From positions 248,001 through 312,000 of the forward strand of contig JAFKKF010000007.1 in assembly GCA_017305635.1 (NCBI GenBank): 64,000 nucleotides of DNA, in the 5' to 3' direction. This DNA comes from Hyphomicrobiales bacterium. Lineage in GTDB: Bacteria > Pseudomonadota > Alphaproteobacteria > Rhizobiales > Kaistiaceae. Shown here piece by piece: positions 9,197-17,540 of this stretch (position 1 is its first letter; every line of letters starts with the position of its first letter). A model generated the notes under the pieces. The model was not told where the DNA came from. It saw only the letters and a list, made by a program, of their open reading frames with translations, and ran no database searches. A program made the translations under genes and the position numbers.

Positions 9197-9696
9197 TACT
9201 GATGCCTCGCGTCCGTACTCGGTACCATGTCGGCCGCTCCACCGGTGGGCATTACTGGCACCCAGCCGGCCAAGCGCAGGCAAATGACTACTGACAGAAG
9301 AAATCGCCCGTTTCCGGCGTCCCACTCCCGCCCGTAGAACAGTCTCCGCGCTTACGGACTGCCTGAACAAGGCAATCCGATAGGCCTCCACTCATTCGCC
9401 GCTAAGGCAATCTAATGGCACATTGATGGCAGAGCGACAAGAAATTCGGGCGAATTTTAACGATTGTCCCGGCGTTTCAACGAGGTGAGGCGGCGAATTT
9501 TTCCTAGGCGGCAAAGGCCCCGCCGGCCCGCGGGATTCCGATCTCCGGGGAGGGTTGGTTAACCACGGTGGGAAGGGCGTTAACCATCTCTTAAGATTGT
9601 CGGGATGCTAGCGTCGTCGATCGCAATTTACCGGTTGTTTCCGTGGTCCATATACCTTCCCCTGTTCGGGGGTCGTCCGGGGTCGGAGTGGCGCGT
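9197..9696. other. 500-bp divergent intergenic region
   Basis: No credible gene is seen. The region separates the giant repeat gene (minus) and the Hpt gene (plus) and is less GC-rich than its surroundings around 9400-9600. It contains a full CtrA-like site at 9580-9594, a TTAACC half-site at 9559-9564 and a TTAACGAT at 9457-9464. Confidence 0.6.
9580..9594 (+). promoter_or_regulatory. Putative CtrA binding site (TTAA-N7-TTAA)
   Basis: Exact match to the alphaproteobacterial CtrA consensus, TTAA at 9580-9583 and at 9591-9594 with a 7-nt spacer. It lies about 100 bp upstream of the Hpt gene and about 385 bp upstream of the giant repeat gene. TTAA is rare in DNA this GC-rich, and two further half-sites lie within 130 bp. 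No binding data are available. Confidence 0.55.
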
Positions 9697-10071
9697 ATGG
9701 CGTTCAATTCCAGTGCAGCCTTGGCCGAGCGGGGGTTCGAGCATCCGCCCGCCCGGCGCCTGCCGGTCGACCTGAACCACCTCCACAACCAGACCTTCGG
9801 CGACCGCAAGCTCCAGCGCGAGGTGCTGAGGCTCTTCGTGCGGCATTCCGCCGACCAGATCGAGCGGCTGCGGGCGGCGATCGCGCCCGAGGAGCGGCGC
9901 GAGGCGGCCCATGCGCTGGTCGGGTCGGCGCGCGGGGTGGGCGCCTTCTCGGTCGCCTATATCGCGGCGGAAATCGAGCTCTCGCGCGGCCCGATCGTCG
10001 GGCGGCTGAAGGCGCTCGATGCCGCGATCGTGGCGGCGCAGGGCTTCATTCGCGACTTCCTGGCGGAGTAG
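9697..10071 (+). CDS. Hpt-domain (histidine phosphotransfer) protein, orphan
   Basis: Predicted cytoplasmic phosphorelay intermediate of 124 residues. The phospho-acceptor region reads [14 protein letters not shown], with His72 in the position of the HxxKG motif, but the usual Lys is Val75. The rest is helical, as expected of a four-helix Hpt bundle. The start at 9697 is set by GGAG 8 nt upstream; a longer frame begins at 9643. There is no kinase beside it; cckA is 9 kb downstream, but CckA normally signals through ChpT, which is a different fold-type protein. Partner unknown. Confidence 0.75.
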   Translation: MAFNSSAALAERGFEHPPARRLPVDLNHLHNQTFGDRKLQREVLRLFVRHSADQIERLRAAIAPEERREAAHALVGSARGVGAFSVAYIAAEIELSRGPIVGRLKALDAAIVAAQGFIRDFLAE

Positions 10072-10201
10072 GGCGGCCTCCCGGGCGGGGGATGGCTCCC
10101 ATCCGGATAAGGGCTATGGCGGGTTTCGGGCGTTTGGCCTATATGGGCCGCGCGCCGGGCTTCCCGGGCTTTTCCCTCTATCTATCCGCGATCCCCGGAC
10201 G

Positions 10202-10522
10202 ATGGCCAAGATCACCTATATCGGCAATGACGGTCAGCGCTATGAGGTCGAGGCCGAGAACGGCTCGACGGTCATGGAGAATGCCATCCGCAACGGGGTC
10301 CCCGGCATCGAGGCGGAGTGCGGCGGCGCCTGCGCCTGCGCCACCTGCCACGTCTATGTCGACGAGGCCTTCAAGGAGGCTGTCGGCGAGCCGGAGCCGA
10401 TGGAGGAGGACATGCTCGACTTCGCCTTCGACGTGCGCCCCAATTCGAGGCTTTCCTGCCAGATCCGCGTCCGCGACGAACTGGACGGGCTGGTGGTGAC
10501 GGTGCCCGAGCGGCAGGGCTAG
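10202..10522 (+). CDS. [2Fe-2S] ferredoxin, adrenodoxin/putidaredoxin type
   Basis: Small soluble electron carrier of 106 residues. The ligand pattern C40-x5-C46-x2-C49-x36-C86 is that of vertebrate-type (adrenodoxin, FdxVI) ferredoxins, which donate to cytochromes P450 or serve iron-sulfur cluster assembly. The start ATG is the first of MAKITYIG. It is followed after 114 bp by a thioredoxin-reductase-like ferredoxin reductase gene in the same direction, so the two may form a redox pair. The window also holds a P450 gene 14 kb away. Confidence 0.92.
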   Translation: MAKITYIGNDGQRYEVEAENGSTVMENAIRNGVPGIEAECGGACACATCHVYVDEAFKEAVGEPEPMEEDMLDFAFDVRPNSRLSCQIRVRDELDGLVVTVPERQG

Positions 10523-11689
<1,167 letters not shown>

Positions 11690-11704
11690 CGGATTCGCGC
11701 GGCG

Positions 11705-12244
11705 TTACTGCTGGGTGAAGACGATGTCGCTCGCCACGAATTTCGGCTTGCCGTCGGCGCCGAGGGCGTTGGACGTCAGCCGGTAGCCGCCTTTTTCCGC
11801 CACGACCAGCGAGATGATGGCGCCGCCCGGCTTGCGGGTCATGCGGTCGGTGAACTGGGCGTTGAACTCGATGTGGCCGTCCCTGCCGGTGCCGGCGATC
11901 CAGGCCGGGCCGATGGTGCTCGCCGACTGCAGGGAGCCCTCGTACTGGCCGAGGCCACGGGCGGTGATCTTGCCGCTGATGCGACCGAACTTGTCGGAGA
12001 GGGCGCAGCGGCCGCTCTGCTCCAGCGAATTGCCGCCATCCGCCAACTTGTTGGAAACGCTGCAGTAAACCATCTCGGGCTTGCCGTTCGGGCTCGCCTT
12101 GTAGGTGCCGCGGCCGACCCATTTGCCGACGAATTTCGCAAGCAGCGGATCGGATTCGGCATGCGCCGGAGCAAGGAAAGCGAGGGAAAGCAGGAGGGCG
12201 GCGAGGAGCGGAACCGTCCGCGTCTTCCGCGATTGGCTAGGCAT
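11705..12244 (-). CDS. Secreted protein of unknown function
   Basis: A protein of 179 residues with a clear signal peptide (basic start, LLAALLLSLAFLAPAHA, cleavage after AHA near residue 29). The mature part is beta-rich and starts with a FVGKWVGRGTYK segment, which resembles the beginning of lipocalin-like barrels; I cannot assign a family. It is convergent with the ferredoxin reductase gene, with only 15 bp between stops. Likely periplasmic. Confidence 0.75.
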   Translation of the reverse strand: MPSQSRKTRTVPLLAALLLSLAFLAPAHAESDPLLAKFVGKWVGRGTYKASPNGKPEMVYCSVSNKLADGGNSLEQSGRCALSDKFGRISGKITARGLGQYEGSLQSASTIGPAWIAGTGRDGHIEFNAQFTDRMTRKPGGAIISLVVAEKGGYRLTSNALGADGKPKFVASDIVFTQQ

Positions 12245-12364
12245 GGGCGATTATCCCCGGGGAACAGGTTCGGCCGCGAAGCGGATACTAGGCAAAATCG
12301 GTGCGAATGTGACCATCTGTCACCGGCGGGGGCAGGGCGTGAAATTGCCGCGGAGAAGGGGACA

Positions 12365-12865
12365 ATGAAGCATCAGACCTATGTCTTCGCCGATGATGGC
12401 GACATTCCCAATAACCGCCTGCCGCTCATCGTCTATCCGGGGATGGTCGCGGCCGGGGCCGGCGACGCGGCCGTCGCCTTCGAGACCCTTTTCGCCTCGA
12501 ACGGCTGGGGCGGCATGTGGCGGAACGGCATCTATCCCTTCCATCACTACCATTCGACGGCGCATGAGGTGCTCGGCATCGCGGGCGGCCGGGCCGAGGT
12601 GCGCTTCGGAGGCGAGCGGGGACAGACGCTTGCGGTGAAGGCGGGCGACGCCGTGCTTATCCCCGCCGGTTGCGGGCACAAGCGGGTATCGGCAAGCCAT
12701 GACCTCCTGGTGATAGGCGCCTATCCGAAGGGACAATGGGCCGACCTGATGCGCGAGGGCGCGGAGGACAGAGCGGGGATAAGGGCGCGGATCGCGGCGG
12801 TGCCGATGCCGGCGGCCGATCCGCTCGGCGGCAAGGCCGGGCCGATGGCAAGCGCCTGGAAGTGA
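12365..12865 (+). CDS. Cupin-domain protein
   Basis: Single-domain cupin of 166 residues. The first cupin motif is visible as HHYHSTAHEVLGIAGG, giving two metal-ligand histidines and a glutamate, and the second as PAGCGHKRV. Such proteins are usually cytoplasmic metalloenzymes or binding proteins; the substrate is unknown. The ATG follows an AGAAGGGG region. It stands alone and its stop abuts the stop of the convergent ycjF-like gene. Confidence 0.85.
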   Translation: MKHQTYVFADDGDIPNNRLPLIVYPGMVAAGAGDAAVAFETLFASNGWGGMWRNGIYPFHHYHSTAHEVLGIAGGRAEVRFGGERGQTLAVKAGDAVLIPAGCGHKRVSASHDLLVIGAYPKGQWADLMREGAEDRAGIRARIAAVPMPAADPLGGKAGPMASAWK

Positions 12866-13891
12866 TCAGCTTTCCTTGCGGGTGCCGAGCCTGGTCAGCT
12901 GGCTCATCACGTCGGAAAGGCGGGGCGGGCGACCGGTGACGAAGGGGAGCGGCCGGCACACTTCGATGGCCGCGATACCGACCCGCGCGGTCAGCAATCC
13001 GTTGACGACACCCTCGCCGAGACGGGCACTGAGACGGGCCGCGATGCCATGCCCAAGTATCTGAGACACCATTGAATCGCCCGCGGCCATTCCGCCGGTG
13101 ACGGCGAGGTGCCCGATGGCGGCACGGGTGAGCCGGAGGAAGCCGAGCGTGCCCGGACGACCGCCATAGAGAGTGGCGAGCTTGCGAACGAGTCGCAGGA
13201 TCTCGGTGCCGACGAAGATGAGGTCGACGAGCGCGCGCGGCGAGACGGCGGTGACCACCGCAACGCGCTGGGCCGAGGCCATGACGGCACGACGGGCGGC
13301 CTCGTCGAGCGGCAGGAGGAGCGACCCCTCGGCGAGGCCGATGAGGTCGCGGCCGTCGATGATCTCGCGGACATGGCCGGAGAGCTCGGCACGGCCGCGC
13401 GCGGTCTCGGGCCGGGCGCTGTAGAGGTCGATCAGCTCGCCGGCGATCTTTCGGGCGGCATCGCGATCGTCCCCGGCGACGGCGCGATCGGCCGCCTCGT
13501 GGATGTGGGTGATGCGGCGGATGCGGAGGAGGCCGGTGATCTCGCGGACGGCGATGGCGACGAGGGCGAGGGCGGCGAGGCCGGCAAAGGCGACGGCGAT
13601 CCAGCCGAGCGCGTCGTTGCGGGCGAAGAGGCCCTCGATGAGATTGTCGATGGCGAGGCCGATGGCCATGACGGCGAGGCCGCCGAGGGCGCCGAGGAGG
13701 AGCTTCAGCCAGCGCCGGCCGCGCTTCGGGATGATGGCGAGCTCGTTCGCCGGCAGGTCCGCCGGAACGGCGAAGGGATCGGCATCGGGCGTGATCGAGG
13801 GTGGCGCGCCGACGCCCGGCACATAGCCGGGCTCGAGCATGTCGAGCTCGTCCAGCGAAAAGACGGCGGGCGCGCGCGGGGCCTTGCTCAT
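12866..13891 (-). CDS. UPF0283/YcjF-family membrane protein
   Basis: Inner-membrane protein of 341 residues from the YcjF (TIGR01620) family. After a Pro-rich N-terminal 55 residues there are two adjacent transmembrane helices at about 61-85 and 95-118, then a large C-terminal cytoplasmic domain containing a DUF697-like segment (GGAMAAGD, LTARVGIAAIEVCRPLPF). Its start overlaps the end of the ycjX-like gene by 4 bp, the usual pairing of these two families. In E. coli the pair is stress-induced (phage-shock regulon); the molecular function is unknown. Confidence 0.88.
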   Translation of the reverse strand: MSKAPRAPAVFSLDELDMLEPGYVPGVGAPPSITPDADPFAVPADLPANELAIIPKRGRRWLKLLLGALGGLAVMAIGLAIDNLIEGLFARNDALGWIAVAFAGLAALALVAIAVREITGLLRIRRITHIHEAADRAVAGDDRDAARKIAGELIDLYSARPETARGRAELSGHVREIIDGRDLIGLAEGSLLLPLDEAARRAVMASAQRVAVVTAVSPRALVDLIFVGTEILRLVRKLATLYGGRPGTLGFLRLTRAAIGHLAVTGGMAAGDSMVSQILGHGIAARLSARLGEGVVNGLLTARVGIAAIEVCRPLPFVTGRPPRLSDVMSQLTRLGTRKES

Positions 13892-15327
13892 GACAGGCGG
13901 TCTCCGATCAGGAATTCGAGCGCGCGGTCGAGGCGGATGTGGGGCAGGGAGAGGGTCAGCCCTTCCGCGGTCTGCTCGAGCTTCGGCGGCCGGAAGCGGA
14001 CGAAGCGGAGCGGCACGGGCGCGCCGCTGGTGAAGACCGGGGCGGGATCGTCGGGCAGGTCGCCGGGGAACATGGCGATCTCGGACGTGCCGTCGAAGGC
14101 GCGGCCCTCGACGGTTTCGCCGGGAAGCGGCGTGCCGATGATCGAGGGAAGCGCCTCGCCGCGCCGGCTGACGGTGCCCTCGCGGGTGGCGCGCACGGAG
14201 GCGAGCGCCAGGACCTCGACCCTGGCACCGGCGAATTTCGCGCGGCCAACGGCGCCGGCGACGAGGCGGGCGAGGATCGCTTCCAGCCGGTCGTGGTCGC
14301 CGTGATGGAGGTGATCGGCCTTGGTGGCGGCGAAGAGGATGCGGTCGATGCGACGGGTGACGAGGGACGAGAACCAGCCGGTGCCGCCGATGCGGAAGGC
14401 GGAGAGCACGTCGGCGAGCGCGCCTTCGAGGTCGGCGAGCGCGGTGGCGCCGGCGTCGAGGGCATCGAGGACGTCGACCAGCACGATCTGGCGGTCGAGG
14501 CGGGCGAAGTGGTCGCGGAAGAAGGGCCGCACGACGGCGCTCTTATAGGACTCGTAGCGCCGCGCCATCATGGCGGCGAGCGAGCCGGCGGGCGGCGTGC
14601 CCTCGACGGGAAGCGGCGCGAAGGTGAGCGCCGGCGAGCCGTCGAGGTCGCCGGGCATGAGGAAGCGGCCGGGGGGCTGGGTGGCGACGCGGTCGCTGCG
14701 GCGGCAGGCGCGCAGGTATTCGGTGAAGAGGGCGGCGAGCTCGCGCGCGAGGGTTTCGTCCTCCGGCGCGCCCGGATCGACGGTGGCGAGGCGGGCGAGC
14801 CAGGGTGCGGCGACCGCGTCGTGGCCCTCGGCGCGGGCGAAGGCGAGCGCCTCGCCCGACCAGGTGGCGTAGTCCCTGGAGAGGAGCGTCAGGTCGAGGA
14901 GCCATTCGCCGGGATAGTCGACGATGTCGAGATGGAGCTTCCCGCGGCCGAGCCGGCGGGAGAAGAATGACGCCGACTCGTAGCGGATGGTGAGGCGGAG
15001 CTCGCTGATGCGGCGGGTCGATTCCGGCCAGATGCGCTTCTCGACCAGAGCGCGGACGTGGTCCTCGTAGTCGAAGCGCGGCACCGCGTCGTCGGGCTGC
15101 GGCTGCAGGCCGGCGCCGGTCACCCGGCCGGAGGCATAGGCCTTGAACACCGGCAGCCTTCCGCCATGGATGAGGTTGTGGACGAGGGCGGTGATGAAGA
15201 CGGTCTTGCCGGCACGGGCGAGGCCGGTGACGCCGAGGCGGAGCGAGGGCGTGACCAGGCCGGTGGCACGCTCGGCGAGCGTGGCGAGCGCCAGCCGGGT
15301 TTCGTCGGTGATCGTGGCGAGCGTCAA
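13888..15327 (-). CDS. ycjX: YcjX-family P-loop protein (DUF463)
   Basis: GTPase-like P-loop protein, 479 residues, close to the 465 of E. coli YcjX. The Walker A motif GLARAGKT lies at residues 35-42 and is followed by FITALVHNL, as in the family. I place the start at a TTG (15327-15325) because GGAG lies 8 nt upstream and the family begins shortly before the Walker A motif; the frame stays open to 15573 only through repeat-derived sequence. It overlaps the ycjF-like gene, indicating joint function at the membrane under stress. Confidence 0.88.
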   Translation of the reverse strand: MTLATITDETRLALATLAERATGLVTPSLRLGVTGLARAGKTVFITALVHNLIHGGRLPVFKAYASGRVTGAGLQPQPDDAVPRFDYEDHVRALVEKRIWPESTRRISELRLTIRYESASFFSRRLGRGKLHLDIVDYPGEWLLDLTLLSRDYATWSGEALAFARAEGHDAVAAPWLARLATVDPGAPEDETLARELAALFTEYLRACRRSDRVATQPPGRFLMPGDLDGSPALTFAPLPVEGTPPAGSLAAMMARRYESYKSAVVRPFFRDHFARLDRQIVLVDVLDALDAGATALADLEGALADVLSAFRIGGTGWFSSLVTRRIDRILFAATKADHLHHGDHDRLEAILARLVAGAVGRAKFAGARVEVLALASVRATREGTVSRRGEALPSIIGTPLPGETVEGRAFDGTSEIAMFPGDLPDDPAPVFTSGAPVPLRFVRFRPPKLEQTAEGLTLSLPHIRLDRALEFLIGDRLS

Positions 15328-15432
15328 ATGGCGGTCTCCGGTCCCGGCACGGATGTAGGTGTTCCGGCGGGCGGTGGCGAGTCCGGTGCAAGCGGCAATG
15401 GCCGGGAGCGGCGCTCTGCACGCGCCCCCTCC

Positions 15433-15472
15433 ACCGGCTTCGCCGGTCCCCCTCCCCCGTAAACGGGGGAGG
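15433..15472. repeat. Composite intergenic palindrome
   Basis: Two adjacent hairpins: ACCGGC-TTC-GCCGGT at 15433-15447 and perfect 10-bp arms CCTCCCCCGT / ACGGGGGAGG with an AA loop at 15451-15472. It lies in the leader of ycjX, next to a copy of the 34-nt palindromic repeat. Similar GC-rich composites are dispersed in many Rhizobiales genomes. Confidence 0.6.
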
Positions 15473-15525
15473 AACCAGGTCGCGCAAGCGGCGCAGCGGC
15501 AGGCGTTCAACGAAAGGAAGAAAGA

Positions 15526-15559
15526 CGCGGATGGCCGGCACAGGGCCGGCCATGACGAT
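15526..15559 (+). repeat. 34-nt dispersed palindromic repeat, copy 1
   Basis: Copy of the REP-like element with core GGCCGGCACARGGCCGGCC flanked by GTGGAT and ATGACGAT. It lies between the ycjX-like gene and the SixA-like gene, both on the minus strand. Translated in reverse it gives part of the well-known MAGLVPAIH-type spurious peptide. Confidence 0.85.
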
Positions 15560-15579
15560 CTGGAGAGGGACACAGCGCC

Positions 15580-16125
15580 TCAATCGTCGCCGACGTCCTC
15601 GTCGGCCCGGGCGACGGCGCGCGGCGTGAGGAAGGCGGCGAGCGTGCCCGAGCGAGGCGCGATGGCGGACCAGGCGTCGGCGTCGAAATCGATCACCGCG
15701 AGAGCCGCGGTCGGGTAGCGGTCGGCGAGGTCAGCGAGGAGCTGGCGATCTCCCCGGCCGGCGAACATGAGCGCCGTGGCATGGCTCGCCGGATTGTGCC
15801 CGACGACGAGGAGCCGGGAGGCGGCGTCGCCATGGGCGGCGATGACGGACTGGTAGTTGCCCGATCCGGGCTCGTAGAGGCCATCGATCGTGGCGACCGC
15901 CGGCGCGGGCGCACCGAGAACGGCGAGAACGCCATCCAGCGTCTCGCGCGTACGCTGCGCCGGCGAGACGAGGACGCGGTCGGGGCGATACTCGTCGGCC
16001 GCCAGCACGCCGCCCATCAGGGTCGCGGCACGCTCACCGCGGGGGGCGAGGGGACGGTCCCGGTCGGGGCGGCCGGGCGCGCCCCAGTCGGACTTGGCAT
16101 GGCGGAGGATCATCAGGCGAAGCAT
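15580..16125 (-). CDS. SixA-like histidine phosphatase
   Basis: Member of the histidine phosphatase (phosphoglycerate-mutase-like) superfamily, 181 residues. The catalytic motif LRHAKSDW gives Arg8 and His9; a second conserved part reads SPAQRTRET and the second histidine is in VVGHNP. SixA-type enzymes remove phosphate from phosphohistidine in Hpt or PTS proteins in other bacteria; whether this one acts on the Hpt protein encoded nearby is speculation. It is a single gene on the minus strand. Confidence 0.88.
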   Translation of the reverse strand: MLRLMILRHAKSDWGAPGRPDRDRPLAPRGERAATLMGGVLAADEYRPDRVLVSPAQRTRETLDGVLAVLGAPAPAVATIDGLYEPGSGNYQSVIAAHGDAASRLLVVGHNPASHATALMFAGRGDRQLLADLADRYPTAALAVIDFDADAWSAIAPRSGTLAAFLTPRAVARADEDVGDD

Positions 16126-16180
16126 CGGGGCAGCATGGCATGGCGGCGATGGCGCTCAAACATGGCGGAGCGGCGCATGC

Positions 16181-16216
16181 AAAGAAAAAGCCCCCGCTGC
16201 TGCCGCAGCGGAGGCT
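16181..16216 (-). terminator. Rho-independent terminator
   Basis: Minus-strand hairpin with 12-nt arms (AGCCTCCGCTGC / GCAGCGGGGGCT, one mismatch) and a 4-nt loop, followed by TTTTTCTTT. It lies 25 bp after the stop of the glycine-zipper gene. Confidence 0.8.
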
Positions 16217-16240
16217 CTCCGGTTGTGCGCCGGCGGAAGG

Positions 16241-16756
16241 TCAGGGCAGCTGGCAGGCGTAGCGGCAGCCATCGAAGTTCATGTAGGTGCCCGCCCAGGG
16301 GCCGCTCCACTTGAACGAGTTCGGGTACTTGGCCGCGCACTGCTGGTACCAGGACTGCGGGACCGCGTACTGGATCGGCGGGCACTGCTGCCCACGCGGC
16401 GGACCAGCGAAGCCGGGGCCTTTCGGCGGCGGGGGCGGCGGCTGGTAGCTGGCGGCCATGCACTGGTCGTAGCGCTGCTGGTAGAATTTCTGCCACTGGG
16501 CGCCGCCGACGACGATGCCGGTGCCGCCGCCGATCAGGGCGCCGGTGCCGGCCCCCTTGTTGCCGCCGAGGATGCCGCCGAGGACGGCACCGCCGATGGC
16601 GCCGACGAAACCGCCGGTCGCAGCACTGCCGGTGGCCTTGCCGTTGGCATACTGGCGCGCGACGCTGTCGCAATATTGCGGCGAGGCGGCGCTGGCGCTC
16701 TCCACGCCGAGGCCGATGAGGCCGGCGAGGGCGAGCAGGGTGATACCAATCTTCAT
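16241..16756 (-). CDS. Secreted glycine-zipper protein with BA14K-like C-terminus
   Basis: Exported protein of 171 residues. A signal peptide (cleavage after ASA, about residue 23) precedes a glycine-zipper segment at about 43-85 with repeated GGxxGGxLGG spacing, which can insert into or line membranes. A PPPPPPKGPG linker and a C-terminal Trp/Tyr/Cys-rich part (SWYQQCAAKYPNSF, GTYMNFDGCRYAC) resemble the BA14K proteins of Brucella relatives. The start MKIGITLL is preceded by an AAGGAG-like site. Probably envelope-associated; function unknown. Confidence 0.82.
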   Translation of the reverse strand: MKIGITLLALAGLIGLGVESASAASPQYCDSVARQYANGKATGSAATGGFVGAIGGAVLGGILGGNKGAGTGALIGGGTGIVVGGAQWQKFYQQRYDQCMAASYQPPPPPPKGPGFAGPPRGQQCPPIQYAVPQSWYQQCAAKYPNSFKWSGPWAGTYMNFDGCRYACQLP

Positions 16757-16965
16757 TGCCCGTAGGCTCCTTCTTGTTCCGGGTCGCGCCGCCCGAATCG
16801 ACGCGGGCAATGCCTCTTGCCCACGGGCGCTATGGAACGGACATCCGTCAGGTTCAGTGAACCATGTCACACCTGAACCGGGGATGAACCGCCCGCCGGT
16901 CCCGGCAGAGCAAGGCAGTGATTCTTGGGCGTTTTCAGGGCGGCGGCAGCGACCGGCCGGAGAGA

Positions 16966-17397
16966 TCAGTCGTCGCGGTAGACGCGCTCGCGGCGCTCGT
17001 GGCGCTCCTGCGCCTCGATCGACAGGGTGGCGATCGGGCGCGCGTCGAGCCGCTTCAGGCTGATCGGCTCGCCGGTCTCCTCGCAATAGCCGTAGGTGCC
17101 GTCGTCGATGCGCTGGAGCGCGGCGTCGATTTTGGAGATGAGCTTGCGCTGGCGGTCGCGGGCGCGGAGCTCGATGGCGCGATCGGTTTCCGAGGAGGCG
17201 CGGTCGGCGAAGTCCGGATGGTTCTGGCTCTCGTCATGGAGATGCTGGAGCGTCTCCTTGGCTTCCTTCAGAATCTCCTCCCTCCAGTTGGCGAGCTTCT
17301 GGCGGAAGTATTCCCGCTGCCGGTCATTCATGAACGGCTCGGAGTCGGTCGGGTGGTAGGCGACGGTAGCAGTGGCAACGGAACTGGCACGCGGCAT
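16966..17397 (-). CDS. dksA: DksA-family RNA polymerase-binding regulator, single-cysteine type
   Basis: Cytoplasmic regulator that enters the secondary channel of RNA polymerase and works with ppGpp. In the 143 residues the coiled-coil tip keeps the functional D62-x2-D65-x-A67 motif. The zinc-finger region has Cys105 but Thr, Ser and Ala (108, 126, 129) where classical DksA has cysteines. Such one-cysteine DksA proteins are normal in alphaproteobacteria and active in Rhodobacter. The start MPRASSVA is chosen over a longer frame to 17502. It is followed by no close operon partner. Confidence 0.92.
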   Translation of the reverse strand: MPRASSVATATVAYHPTDSEPFMNDRQREYFRQKLANWREEILKEAKETLQHLHDESQNHPDFADRASSETDRAIELRARDRQRKLISKIDAALQRIDDGTYGYCEETGEPISLKRLDARPIATLSIEAQERHERRERVYRDD

Positions 17398-17540
17398 GAA
17401 CGACCCCTGGCTGACGCGAAGCGCGCGGAATATAGCGATGCGATTCCGCCGGGACAATAACCGCTGCGTGACGTTTGGGTGACCGGGCCGGGGACCCCGC
17501 AAGGAGCCAGCAAAACCGCTGGAAACAGCCGTTTTCCCGG

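Noticed and set aside
4214-9202. Plus-strand open frame of 1662 codons opposite the giant gene
   Set aside because: It mirrors the repeat codons of the minus-strand gene; its translation is Arg/Gly/Ala/Asp-rich with repeated VDGAAAALDGVGD strings and no domain, TM helix or start signal. The minus strand has two TM helices and a family-like architecture.
9731-9750. GGTTCGA-like string that looks like a tRNA T-loop
   Set aside because: It lies inside the Hpt frame and no acceptor, D or anticodon stem fits around it. No tRNA was found in the window.
15328-15573. N-terminal extension of the ycjX-like protein
   Set aside because: The extension translates the dispersed repeat and hairpins, and a TTG with a good ribosome-binding site lies at the family start.
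16757-17086. Upstream extension of the glycine-zipper protein
   Set aside because: It would bury the signal peptide in the middle of the protein and overlap the dksA 3' end.
17512-17536. Hairpin after the FliO-like gene as a terminator
   Set aside because: The 8-bp stem has a central mismatch and only a short T-run; too weak to annotate.
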